From Comamonadaceae bacterium (GTDB lineage: Bacteria; Pseudomonadota; Gammaproteobacteria; Burkholderiales; Burkholderiaceae_C): a stretch of 64,000 nucleotides of DNA. The stretch covers positions 62,001-126,000 of the forward strand of contig JAIXXF010000045.1 of NCBI GenBank assembly GCA_027490925.1, written 5' to 3'. The notes under the pieces are model-generated. The model ran no database searches and was not told where the DNA came from. It saw only the letters and a list, made by a program, of their open reading frames with translations. This document shows, piece by piece, positions 29,125 to 36,468 of this stretch (positions are counted from its first letter, which is position 1; each line of letters starts with the position of its first letter). The position numbers and the translations under genes were made by a program.

Positions 29125-31631
29125 CCCGCCCTCCCGTCGGGTAACAGGGCTGGATTGATGGCGTACCGCTCACTGGGTCTACCGCCCGTAATGCCTGGTG
29201 GCCGCACCTCCCGCCGCAGGTGGTCATAGTCCGCCAGCAAGTCCGCCGCCTTGCGCACCGCTACGGGGTTGTCCAGGCCCGCCCAGTGCTTGATCGCAAC
29301 GTCCCTGGGGGCAAAGTCTTGCAGGATGACGCCGTCACGATCCACCAGCTTGCCCGCTTTGATCTTGGCCAACAGCGTCGCCGCCCCTGTCGTTTCCGGC
29401 ACCACCGCCGCCGCGTACAGCCGGTTGGCATGGGTGCGCAGGTAGTCACCCCACGCCAGTGCTCGGATCAGCTCCGCCACACCGATCACGCCGCCGCTGT
29501 CTGGCGTGTCGATCAGTGCGAACACCAGCGCCAGGGCTGGGATCAGCTTGCGGTACTTGGCCAGGTGCGACACCATGGCCGGGTGCAGCTCATCGCCGCG
29601 CAGTTCTTGCTCAAATGGAACCAGCCACTCCACAAACAGGGCTTGCGCGTCGGCGTCAAACCGCCACACCACGGGTTCATCGTCGCTGGCTGGCTGTAGG
29701 TCTGCCAGGCGCTCGAATACTGCCCACGCGGTCTGTTTGGCTGGTGTGTCCGGCCATTGGTCGACGTGTACAAAATCGCCGCTGGTGTCTGGCCACACCG
29801 TCAGGCCAAAACGCTGCAACAGGCCATCGTCGGCACTGCCACCCGCCACTGCACCGCGCACGTATTCCTGAATGCGGCCCGGCTGGATGCCGCCGATCAT
29901 CGCCAGGCACACCCGTGGGATGTGCAAGGTGCCGCGCCCGATCCGGTCGAAGGTGTAGCCCTGGTTGCCGTCGTGGGCTTGCAGGTAGAAAGCCCGTGAA
30001 CCTTCTTGGCCAGGCTTATCCAGCCCCGTCAGCAGCCCGTACAGTTCGTCCCGGTAGGAAAGCGTGCCCCACGGGTTTTGCGTCAGTAGTTCGCCCAGCT
30101 TTTCCACCGTGGCGTCGTTGACGATGTAGCGCCGCGCCAGGGGCTCGGCTGGCGTCGCCTCGGGTGTCAGCAGTTCCCGCGCCTTGGCCTTGTCCTTGGT
30201 CGCCAGCCCCTTGGCCTGTTTCTCGCGCTCGGCACTGGCTAACTCCGCCACCTTGGTATCCAGGGCCCATGCGTCGTGCGCCAGTTGCCATTGCTCAATC
30301 TCGGTGGCCTGTAGCCGGTTCAATGGTTTCAGCGCCTCTCCGAGGGCAGGGCTTTTCTTGACGCCGGGTCTGCCCACGGTCATCCCCCACAGGTTTGGCG
30401 TTACCTTCCAATCGTCCCGCGCCTTGGGCTGCACCACTGCACGCGCACCGATCAGGCTGGAAATCGCCACCAGCGCCGCCACCGCCGGGAAGTCTGGGGG
30501 GCACTGCATCCGGTGGGCAATGTCGACCACCCAGCCCCGCAGCGCCGCTGGTAACAGGTCGGCGTCGAAGGGCTGCACGGGTGGCAAGGCGTTGGGCAGT
30601 GGGGTGGGCTCTGGCCAGGTGTCGCCGTAGTTCACCGCCGTGTCCACCGGCTTGGCCGCCTCAATGCAAGCCCGCACCGCCTCAGCCCCAGCAATCTGGT
30701 GCAGGTCGTTCAAGTCGGTGGCCTTGGCCTCCTTTAGGGCAGCCGAAAATTCGGGCACCGCCAACAAACCACCCACCGCCGCTGCCGCTGCCGTGGCTTT
30801 GGTCAGTCCAGGGTTGCCGTCTGTCTGGTGGTCGTCGTCCGCCGCCAGGATGATGGTCAACGCTGGGTACTTGGCGTGCAACGCCGTAGCCACCGCTTCG
30901 AGGTTGCCAGCGTTGAAGGCCACCGCCACCGCCTCGCCGGTGCACTCATGGATGCTGGCGCCCGTGGCGAAACCCTCCGCCACTATGAGCACCCTGTCAG
31001 GCTTGCCGATCCCAAAGTAACAACTGGTGCGCCGCCCGCCAGGCAGCCCACGTTTGTCTTTGAAATCCTCCGGGTTGATGCGCTCGATGTTCCACAGCTT
31101 GCCCGCCGTATCGCGCATTGGGACGATCAGGGCACCGTCGGCCTCCACCCGCGTACCGTGGGGCTTCACGCCCTTGGCGGTCAGGTAGGCATTGCCGGTG
31201 CAGGGCTTGGCCGCGTACCAGCGCCGTTCCGCCTCCGCCGCCGCAGTTTCGTTGCGCTGCGCTTTTTCTGCTTCGTCCTCTAGGCGCATGGCCTCTACGC
31301 GCTTCCGGTGAGTGTCGCGCTCCGCTGCCGTCTGCCTGTTGTCGGCTTGTCGGTCTGCCGTGGGTACATAGCCGTTTTGCTTGGCCATGTGAAATAGCGT
31401 CCCGATACCAACACCGCCGCTCGCCTTGATGCTGCGCCAGGTGTCCCGAGTGTTCGACGTGTTGTAGCCGTCCGGATCGGTCAGGCTCCATGAGTCGAAC
31501 AGATCAAATCCGGTCGCGTCTGGAAACTCAGACTTGATAGCCATAGCCACCCTAGCCCATTCGTCGCGTGGAACTGCCGCCGGGATGTAGGCCAGCGCAC
31601 CGCGTATTTGTTCGGATGTGGGATCGCTCAC
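29121..31631 (-). CDS. Primase-helicase-like protein: PriCT-2, Toprim, DUF3987
   Basis: 836 residues in three parts. Residues about 1-85 match a PriCT-2 primase C-terminal domain (ALAYIPAAVPRDEWARVAMA). About 140-300 is a Toprim domain (LIVAEGFATGAS and ILAADDDHQTDGN hold the conserved Glu and Asp pair). About 355-800 is DUF3987, a helicase-like ATPase with a P-loop-like GRPGVKKSPAL. This composition matches the replication proteins of P4-like satellites and islands. It overlaps genes on both sides by 4 nt. It probably drives element replication after excision (inference). Confidence 0.85.
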   Translation of the reverse strand: MSDPTSEQIRGALAYIPAAVPRDEWARVAMAIKSEFPDATGFDLFDSWSLTDPDGYNTSNTRDTWRSIKASGGVGIGTLFHMAKQNGYVPTADRQADNRQTAAERDTHRKRVEAMRLEDEAEKAQRNETAAAEAERRWYAAKPCTGNAYLTAKGVKPHGTRVEADGALIVPMRDTAGKLWNIERINPEDFKDKRGLPGGRRTSCYFGIGKPDRVLIVAEGFATGASIHECTGEAVAVAFNAGNLEAVATALHAKYPALTIILAADDDHQTDGNPGLTKATAAAAAVGGLLAVPEFSAALKEAKATDLNDLHQIAGAEAVRACIEAAKPVDTAVNYGDTWPEPTPLPNALPPVQPFDADLLPAALRGWVVDIAHRMQCPPDFPAVAALVAISSLIGARAVVQPKARDDWKVTPNLWGMTVGRPGVKKSPALGEALKPLNRLQATEIEQWQLAHDAWALDTKVAELASAEREKQAKGLATKDKAKARELLTPEATPAEPLARRYIVNDATVEKLGELLTQNPWGTLSYRDELYGLLTGLDKPGQEGSRAFYLQAHDGNQGYTFDRIGRGTLHIPRVCLAMIGGIQPGRIQEYVRGAVAGGSADDGLLQRFGLTVWPDTSGDFVHVDQWPDTPAKQTAWAVFERLADLQPASDDEPVVWRFDADAQALFVEWLVPFEQELRGDELHPAMVSHLAKYRKLIPALALVFALIDTPDSGGVIGVAELIRALAWGDYLRTHANRLYAAAVVPETTGAATLLAKIKAGKLVDRDGVILQDFAPRDVAIKHWAGLDNPVAVRKAADLLADYDHLRREVRPPGITGGRPSERYAINPALLPDGRAG

Positions 31632-31912
31632 AGGCTGCCTCCGATCTTGGCCAGGAACAGGCCAGCGTCGTGCAGCGTGGGTAGGTATCGCACGAGCCCC
31701 CAGCGCTCCACCCAGTAGGCCACCGGCCCGTCCATAGGGTGGCTGCAGTGCAGAGCGTGTCCCTGCCGTGCGAACTCTGCCTGCAGGTTGGAAAACGCTT
31801 TGTCGAGGCGGTCAGTCGTGAGAAAATCCAGGCCGTTGATCGCGGTCGCCGCGGTGGTGTGGAAGCCCCCGGCGGCCATTTCTTTTGGGGTGGTGTTGAT
31901 CGTCATCGCCAC
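31628..31912 (-). CDS. Hypothetical protein (94 aa) upstream of primase-helicase
   Basis: Unrecognised 94-residue protein of the replication operon. Small, soluble, with no signal peptide. It contains DRLDKAFSNLQAEFARQGHALH and ends GLFLAKIGGSL; similar short proteins precede DUF3987 genes on other islands. It overlaps the primase-helicase start by 4 nt and starts 4 nt after the AlpA-like gene. Function unknown. Confidence 0.65.
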   Translation of the reverse strand: MAMTINTTPKEMAAGGFHTTAATAINGLDFLTTDRLDKAFSNLQAEFARQGHALHCSHPMDGPVAYWVERWGLVRYLPTLHDAGLFLAKIGGSL

Positions 31913-31916
31913 CCCC

Positions 31917-32168
31917 TTACAGCGCTTGTTGCCCTTCTAGCCACGCTCGAACGTCACCGACTTTCCAGGCGGTTACGCGCTCGCTCAGCTTGTGTGGTTT
32001 AGGAAACGTACCCGCCTTCACCATCCTCCACAGCGTCGCGCCGCTGAATGGCAATGGGGCTGGCCTGTCGGGCCGTTTGGGGCTTTGCACCAGTTGCGCT
32101 TCACGAATGAATGCGCTGTACGGCAGTTCGTCAAATGAGGGAATTTGCCCTTTTTTACCTGTCAACAT
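31917..32168 (-). CDS. AlpA-like excisionase/regulator
   Basis: 83 residues with an N-terminal extension and a MerR/AlpA-type DNA-binding fold: PLPFSGATLWRMVKAGTFPKP followed by the wing KLSERVTAWKVGDVRAWLEG. AlpA proteins activate integrase genes or act as excisionase on P4-like elements. ATG 32168 is chosen because GAAGG lies 8-12 nt upstream; the GTG at 32183 would lie over that site. First gene of the minus-strand replication operon. Confidence 0.82.
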   Translation of the reverse strand: MLTGKKGQIPSFDELPYSAFIREAQLVQSPKRPDRPAPLPFSGATLWRMVKAGTFPKPHKLSERVTAWKVGDVRAWLEGQQAL

Positions 32169-32528
32169 AGCTAGTACCTTCACATTATGAAAATGGATGG
32201 TGCATAGCCGAAATCTACTGAGAGACTTCGATCGATAGCCAAGTGTTTTTAAGCTAGCTTAACTATCTGGGTAATATTGCAGGTGAAGCTGTCGCAAAAC
32301 TCTTCACCGGCTTTATGCCCCTAAGACCTCATCGCCCTGCAAGGCTTTGGGGTCTTTTGCTATGAACCCGTCTTTTTTGATTTCCTCGGCAACGCCAAAA
32401 GACGGTTTGATGTTAATTGCGAGACCGTTTGCCGTCATGGGACAACCCTGTGGAAAACCTGTCAGTTGGGCCCAGATCCGAGCACCTTTCTGAAGGTGAC
32501 TGGAACCTCAATTGGCCCTTTATTGGAA
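32169..32528. other. Regulatory stretch between AlpA-like and integrase genes
   Basis: 360 nt without a supported gene. It contains palindrome AAGCTAGCTT (32251-32260), a hairpin on + with stem AGACCTCA/TGGGGTCT followed by TTTT (32325-32357), and a perfect inverted repeat CACCTT/AAGGTG with a 4-nt loop (32483-32498) just after the integrase stop. The + oriented terminator has no gene upstream, so a short antisense RNA is possible but unproven. Confidence 0.45.
32325..32357 (+). terminator. Terminator-like hairpin on + inside the element
   Basis: AGACCTCA pairs with TGGGGTCT (one G-U pair), with an inner GCC/GGC stem, then a run of T. It is oriented on the + strand, opposite to the surrounding genes. 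Confidence 0.45.
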
Positions 32529-33743
32529 CTACCGCAGCGTTACCGCTTCTGCCCCGGTCCTCAACTTATCCAAGTAGTTAGCCCACCGCTGCATCATCTC
32601 CCGCCGTGCAGGTAAGTGTGCAGTGCGGTTGTAGGCCCGCCCATTGGCATCTTTCACCGCGTGGGCAAGTTGGTGTTCGATCAGGTCAACCCGCTCCCCC
32701 AGCACTTCGTCCATGATCGTCCGCGCCATGGCTCGGAAACCATGGCCGGTGTGAATGTCCTTGCCGTAACCAATGGCTGCCAGTGCGCCGTTAACGGTGT
32801 TTTCAGACATGGGACGTTCACCTGTCTTTAGGCTGGGGAACACGTACTTTCCATGGCCGGTAATGGGCTGTAGTTCGCGTAGGATCGCCACCGCCTGTGT
32901 GGCCAGCGGGACGATGTGGTCGTTGTCCATTTTCATTTTCCGGCCTGGGATGCGCCATTCGCCTGCTTCCAGGTCGACCTCTGCCCACTCAGCCGCCCTT
33001 AGTTCGCCAGGGCGTACAAACACCATCGGCGAGAGTTTCAACGCCGCCACGGTGTAGGGGTGGCCTGTGTAGGTGTACATGGCCCGCAGCAACGCGCCCG
33101 CTTTTCTGGGGTCAGTAATAGCCGCGTAGTGTGTTGTCGTCTTGGCTGCCAATGCTTCGCTCAGATCGGCTGTCACGTCCCGGTCAGCTAGTCCCGTCAC
33201 CACCGCGTACCTGAATATCTGGCCGCAAAGCTGCTTTACCCGATGCGCTGTGTCGAAGGCCGCCCGTGCCTCGACCTTGCGAATCACCTTATCGAGCACA
33301 TCGCGTGACCCGACAGTCGATATGGGAAATTTGCCAATGTAGGGAATCACGTCCCGCTCAAGCCACGATGTGACCTTTTGCTGGGTTACTTCTGCTCGCT
33401 TCCCCGCCGTCTTGTTCAGCCAGTCCCTCGCCACCGCTTCAAAGGTATGGGCCGCTGCATCGGCCTTGGCCTGCTTTTCTTCGCGCTTGGCGGTGCTGGG
33501 GTCGATCCCGTCCGCTAATTGCTCCCGCGCCTTGTCGCGCCGCTGTCTTGCTTTGGCCAGGGACACATCCGGATAAACGCCCAGTGCTAAGGTTTTTTGT
33601 TTGCCTTGGTAGCGGTAGTTCATACGCCAGTACTTGCCTGCCGCCTTCACATGAAGGTACAGCCCTCGGCCATCGGTGTGTTTCTCACCGGCTGGCGATG
33701 CTGTTGCCCGTACGTTTTTCACGAATGTATCGGTCAGTGCCAC
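32529..33743 (-). CDS. Tyrosine-type site-specific integrase (P4-like, DUF4102 N-terminus)
   Basis: 404-residue recombinase. The N-terminal DUF4102 arm-binding domain contains TDGRGLYLHVKAAGKYWRMNY and LALGVYPDVSLAKARQRRD. The catalytic domain has Arg in PGELRAAEW (near 251), HTGHGFRAMART (His and Arg, near 330) and the nucleophile Tyr near 389 in RWANYLDKL. The gene starts 178 nt from tRNA-Arg and reads away from it, the usual arrangement for elements that insert into a tRNA 3' end. It looks intact. Confidence 0.93.
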   Translation of the reverse strand: MALTDTFVKNVRATASPAGEKHTDGRGLYLHVKAAGKYWRMNYRYQGKQKTLALGVYPDVSLAKARQRRDKAREQLADGIDPSTAKREEKQAKADAAAHTFEAVARDWLNKTAGKRAEVTQQKVTSWLERDVIPYIGKFPISTVGSRDVLDKVIRKVEARAAFDTAHRVKQLCGQIFRYAVVTGLADRDVTADLSEALAAKTTTHYAAITDPRKAGALLRAMYTYTGHPYTVAALKLSPMVFVRPGELRAAEWAEVDLEAGEWRIPGRKMKMDNDHIVPLATQAVAILRELQPITGHGKYVFPSLKTGERPMSENTVNGALAAIGYGKDIHTGHGFRAMARTIMDEVLGERVDLIEHQLAHAVKDANGRAYNRTAHLPARREMMQRWANYLDKLRTGAEAVTLR

Positions 33744-33757
33744 TGGATACCCCTGTT

Positions 33758-33821
33758 TTGTTGGTATCTAAGTTGCTGGTACTTCCAGATACCGACAGAG
33801 ATACCAACGAATTGTTGGTAT
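33758..33821. promoter_or_regulatory. Repeated GTTGGTAT sites upstream of the integrase gene
   Basis: TTGTTGGTAT occurs at 33758-33767 and 33812-33821. The second copy forms a perfect inverted repeat with ATACCAAC at 33801-33808 (8-bp arms, 5-nt spacer). A degenerate copy lies at 33790-33797. These are good candidates for integrase or excisionase binding sites and for autoregulation of int. Confidence 0.45.
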
Positions 33822-33854
33822 GTCATGTTAGCCAGTGAGGTGCCGTGAGGCAAT

Positions 33855-33889
33855 AAAAAACCCAAAACGCTAGGAAACGTGCGGGTTTT
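33855..33889 (-). terminator. Intrinsic terminator of tRNA-Arg, inside the element
   Basis: On the minus strand, about 30 nt after the tRNA CCA, AAAACCC is followed 19 nt later by GGGTTTT and more T residues. It lies within element DNA, so the insertion brought its own tRNA terminator. Confidence 0.6.
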
Positions 33890-33921
33890 GAGGCTGTTTG
33901 GATGGACTTGAAGCCATCATT

Positions 33922-33996
33922 TGGTGCCCCGGACAGGAATCGAACCTGTATCTGAGACTTAGGAGGTCCCTGTTCTATCCATTGAACTACCGCGGC
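33922..33996 (-). tRNA. tRNA-Arg(CCT), integration site of the element
   Basis: 75 nt with encoded CCA. Anticodon CCT in the loop CTCCTAA, stem GGGAC/GTCTC with one G-U, T-arm ACAGG-TTCGATT-CCTGT, and U8-A9 present. The acceptor 5' strand GCCGCGG pairs with CCGGGGC except position 4, where G faces G69. The 3' 16 nt before the discriminator region equal the attL repeat, so the 3' part of this gene is element-supplied. It should decode AGG. Confidence 0.93.
33926..33941 (+). repeat. attR: 16-bp repeat within the tRNA-Arg 3' end
   Basis: GCCCCGGACAGGAATC, identical to 25730-25745. It covers the 3' half of the T-arm and the acceptor 3' strand of the tRNA. Confidence 0.88.
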
Positions 33997-34010
33997 ACTG
34001 GGCAAAGATT

Positions 34011-34042
34011 ATCGCCGCTACGGCTCACGCAGTAGCGGCGAT
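34011..34042. terminator. Strong hairpin between cytochrome P460 gene and tRNA-Arg
   Basis: Perfect 11-bp inverted repeat ATCGCCGCTAC (34011-34021) / GTAGCGGCGAT (34032-34042), 10-nt loop. It lies downstream of the P460 gene and 14 nt upstream of the tRNA 5' end. It probably ends or protects the P460 transcript; the T tract is weak. Confidence 0.6.
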
Positions 34043-34083
34043 GGGTGGGCGGCCCTTGCGGGCCACCAGGAAGCAGGCGTGGC

Positions 34084-34749
34084 TCAGCGCTGCAGGGCGC
34101 TGACGCTGCGCAGGTCGTGTGCGCTGATGCCACCGTGCGCGGCGGACAGGGAAGCCACCACGGCTTCTGTCGTCAGACCGGCTTTCTTCTGGTCGAAGTA
34201 CTGGTCGTAGCGGATCACGAAGTCGCGGGCTGGGCCAGCGCCTTTGGTGCCGTCTGGCGTAGCGGCAATGTGGCAACCACGGCAGGACACGGGGTCGGCG
34301 TCCACTTTGTCGCCAGTGGGTTTGTAGCCAGCGAAGATCCAGTTGCCCGTGCGCAGCTCGGGCGCAACGTTCTGGCCCCAGCCTGGGTTTTTGCCCATCA
34401 CGAACACGGCCAGCAGCTTGCCTTTGACCAGCTTGCCGTCGGGTCCGGTTTGCAGTGTGCCGTCTGGGTTGGCTTCAGCAGCGTAGTTCTCCATCACGAA
34501 CTGGCTGCCCTGGGGGAAGGGCTGTCCGCGTACGGCGGTCGTGGCCACTTTGTTCATGTAAATCTCGCGCACCTGCTTGATGTCGGGGCGCTGCACGTTG
34601 GAGATGAACTTGGGCCAGGTTTTGTAGTCGGCGGGTTGTGCCAATTGCCCGTCGGCCAAGGCGGCAGGGGGTGCGTCAGGGCCGGTGGCACAACCAGCCA
34701 GCACCGCGCAGGCGATGGCGACCAAAGAAGCAGAAATTTTGAGATTCAT
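34084..34749 (-). CDS. Cytochrome P460 family c-type haem lipoprotein
   Basis: 221 residues from ATG 34749. A lipoprotein signal (AIACAVLAGC, lipidated Cys near 19) anchors it to the periplasmic face. The P460 domain spans the rest, with QVREIYMNKVA, VMGKNPGWGQN and the haem c motif CRGCH near 152. P460 proteins carry a cross-linked haem; characterised ones oxidise hydroxylamine or bind NO. Oxidation substrate here is unknown. The Lys that forms the cross-link cannot be assigned with certainty from sequence alone. Single gene next to the tRNA. Confidence 0.87.
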   Translation of the reverse strand: MNLKISASLVAIACAVLAGCATGPDAPPAALADGQLAQPADYKTWPKFISNVQRPDIKQVREIYMNKVATTAVRGQPFPQGSQFVMENYAAEANPDGTLQTGPDGKLVKGKLLAVFVMGKNPGWGQNVAPELRTGNWIFAGYKPTGDKVDADPVSCRGCHIAATPDGTKGAGPARDFVIRYDQYFDQKKAGLTTEAVVASLSAAHGGISAHDLRSVSALQR

Positions 34750-34902
34750 GTGAGATTTGTCCTTGAATTCGGTACGGAACATACCGCGAAAACATGGTAA
34801 CAAATGACGCTGAATCGAGGCTTAGTTTTTTCCCGACGTGCGTCCTGGGCAACCAATTTTCTTGGCCAAGTGGGTGGGCTTTGAACGGGCTGTTCAATCG
34901 CG

Positions 34903-36093
34903 TCAGCGGTTCAGGGTGCGCATGCCTTCTTCAAGGCCTTTCAGCGTGAGGGGCACCATGCGGTTGCCCATGAGCTGCTGAACGATGGCAATGCTTTGGC
35001 GGTATTGCCACACGCCTTGGGGTTCGGGATTGATCCACACGAACTTGGGATAGGCCTGGGTCAACCGGTCCAGCCAGGTCGCACCCGATTCTTCGTTGTT
35101 GTATTCCACGCTGCCACCGGGTTGCAAGATTTCATAGGGAGACATGGTGGCGTCGCCGACGAAGATCAGTTTGTAGTCCTTGTTGTATTTGCGGATGATG
35201 TCAAAGGTGGCGAACTTCTCTGAAAAGCGCCGCTTGTTGTTCTTCCACATGAAGTCATAGACGCAGTTGTGGAAGTAGTAGAACTCCAGGTGCTTGAACT
35301 CGGCTTTCGCAGCGGAGAACATTTCTTCCACGCGCGAAATGTGCTCATCCATGGTACCCCCCACGTCCATCAGCAAAAGCACCTTCACGTTGTTGTGGCG
35401 CTCGGGCACCATCTTGATGTCCAGCCACCCGGCGTTGGCGGCGGTGGAGCGGATGGTGTCGTCCAGGTCCAGTTCTTCGACGCTGCCTTCCCGGGCGAAC
35501 TTGCGCAGGCGGCGCAGCGCGACTTTGATGTTGCGAGTGCCGAGTTCCTGGGTGTCGTCGTAGTCTTTGTAGGCGCGCTGGTCCCAGACCTTTACGGCGC
35601 TGCGGTTGCGGCTCTTCTCCTGGCCGATGCGGACGCCTTGCGGGTTGAAGCCATTGGCACCAAAAGGGCTGGTGCCGCCGGTACCGATCCATTTGTTGCC
35701 GCCTTCGTGGCGTTCTTTCTGTTCTTCGAAACGCTTCTTCAGCGTCTCCATCAGCTCGTCCCAACCCATTTTCTCGATCTTGGCTTTGTCTTCGGGGCTG
35801 AGTTCGAGCTCCAGGTTCTTACGCAGCCATTCGAGCGGGATGTCTTTGGTGAAGTCGGCCACCATCTCGACGCCCTTGAAGTAGGCGGCAAAGGCGCGGT
35901 CGAACTTGTCGTAATGTTTCTCGTCTTTCACCAGCGCGGTGCGGCTGAGGAAGTAGAAGTCGTCGATGCGGTAGCCGTCTTCGCTGGTGGGGCCGACCAC
36001 CCCGGCCTGCAAGGCCTCCATCAAGGTCAGGTATTCCTTGACCGACACCGGCAATTTGGCGGAGCGCAAGGTGTAGAAAAAGTCGATGAGCAT
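34903..36093 (-). CDS. VWA domain protein, CoxE-like
   Basis: 396-residue cytoplasmic protein of the CoxE/YeiG-type VWA family. The N-terminal helical half (MLIDFFYTLRSAKLPVSVKEYL) and the VWA half with VLLLMDVGGTMDEH (MIDAS variant DxGxT, near 245) are present; further MIDAS residues lie in IFVGDATMSPYE. Such proteins act with a MoxR AAA+ ATPase as chaperone-like pairs that help mature metal enzymes or complexes. The partner MoxR gene lies upstream on the same strand. Target not known. Confidence 0.9.
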   Translation of the reverse strand: MLIDFFYTLRSAKLPVSVKEYLTLMEALQAGVVGPTSEDGYRIDDFYFLSRTALVKDEKHYDKFDRAFAAYFKGVEMVADFTKDIPLEWLRKNLELELSPEDKAKIEKMGWDELMETLKKRFEEQKERHEGGNKWIGTGGTSPFGANGFNPQGVRIGQEKSRNRSAVKVWDQRAYKDYDDTQELGTRNIKVALRRLRKFAREGSVEELDLDDTIRSTAANAGWLDIKMVPERHNNVKVLLLMDVGGTMDEHISRVEEMFSAAKAEFKHLEFYYFHNCVYDFMWKNNKRRFSEKFATFDIIRKYNKDYKLIFVGDATMSPYEILQPGGSVEYNNEESGATWLDRLTQAYPKFVWINPEPQGVWQYRQSIAIVQQLMGNRMVPLTLKGLEEGMRTLNR

Positions 36094-36236
36094 GGCGTCA
36101 GTTCCGTGCGCGTGACAAAAGGTCGGTGGGGTGCTGGGTCACAGTGGGCCTTGGGCACCTCTGTCTGGCTGTGCGCCCAAAAAACAAACTGCGCAACCCA
36201 TTCAGTGGCGCTGGCGTGGCGGGCAAGTGCCAGCGC

Positions 36237-36461
36237 TCATTCGTCGTCCGACGCGGCGCGGTTGCGGTTCCAGCGGCGGGCCAGATGCAGGCCACCACCG
36301 CCACCCAGGCCGACCAGCAAAATGCCGAAGATGCTTTGGTTGCTGTAGCCCTCTGCAAAGACATCGAACCCCAGCAGTTGGCCGAGCCAATAACCGGCCA
36401 ATGCGCCGCCCACAAAGCCGACCGCGTCGGCCAAACCTTCTACCAACAGGGGGTGTGCCAT
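36237..36461 (-). CDS. Small glycine-rich membrane protein (74 aa)
   Basis: Two hydrophobic segments (GFVGGALAGYWLGQLLG and IFGILLVGLGGGGG) with GxxxG-type packing, then a basic tail RRWNRNR. Start ATG 36461 sits 8 nt after the MoxR stop, so translation is likely coupled. Not recognised as a named family. It lies between the MoxR and VWA genes and may be their membrane partner (inference). Confidence 0.65.
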   Translation of the reverse strand: MAHPLLVEGLADAVGFVGGALAGYWLGQLLGFDVFAEGYSNQSIFGILLVGLGGGGGLHLARRWNRNRAASDDE

Positions 36462-36468
36462 GGCGTGG

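Larger units (their letters stand above)
25730..33941. mobile_element. Integrative element (P4-like satellite or minimal genomic island) in tRNA-Arg(CCT)
   Basis: About 8.2 kb bounded by a perfect 16-bp direct repeat, GCCCCGGACAGGAATC, at 25730-25745 and 33926-33941. The right copy is the 3' part of an intact tRNA-Arg(CCT). A tyrosine integrase gene lies next to it and reads away from it. Inside, on the minus strand, follow an AlpA-like regulator, a small protein, a PriCT/Toprim/DUF3987 protein and three accessory proteins. At the left end are three small exported proteins. No capsid, terminase, relaxase or type IV secretion genes are present, so mobility would need a helper or be lost. Confidence 0.88.
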
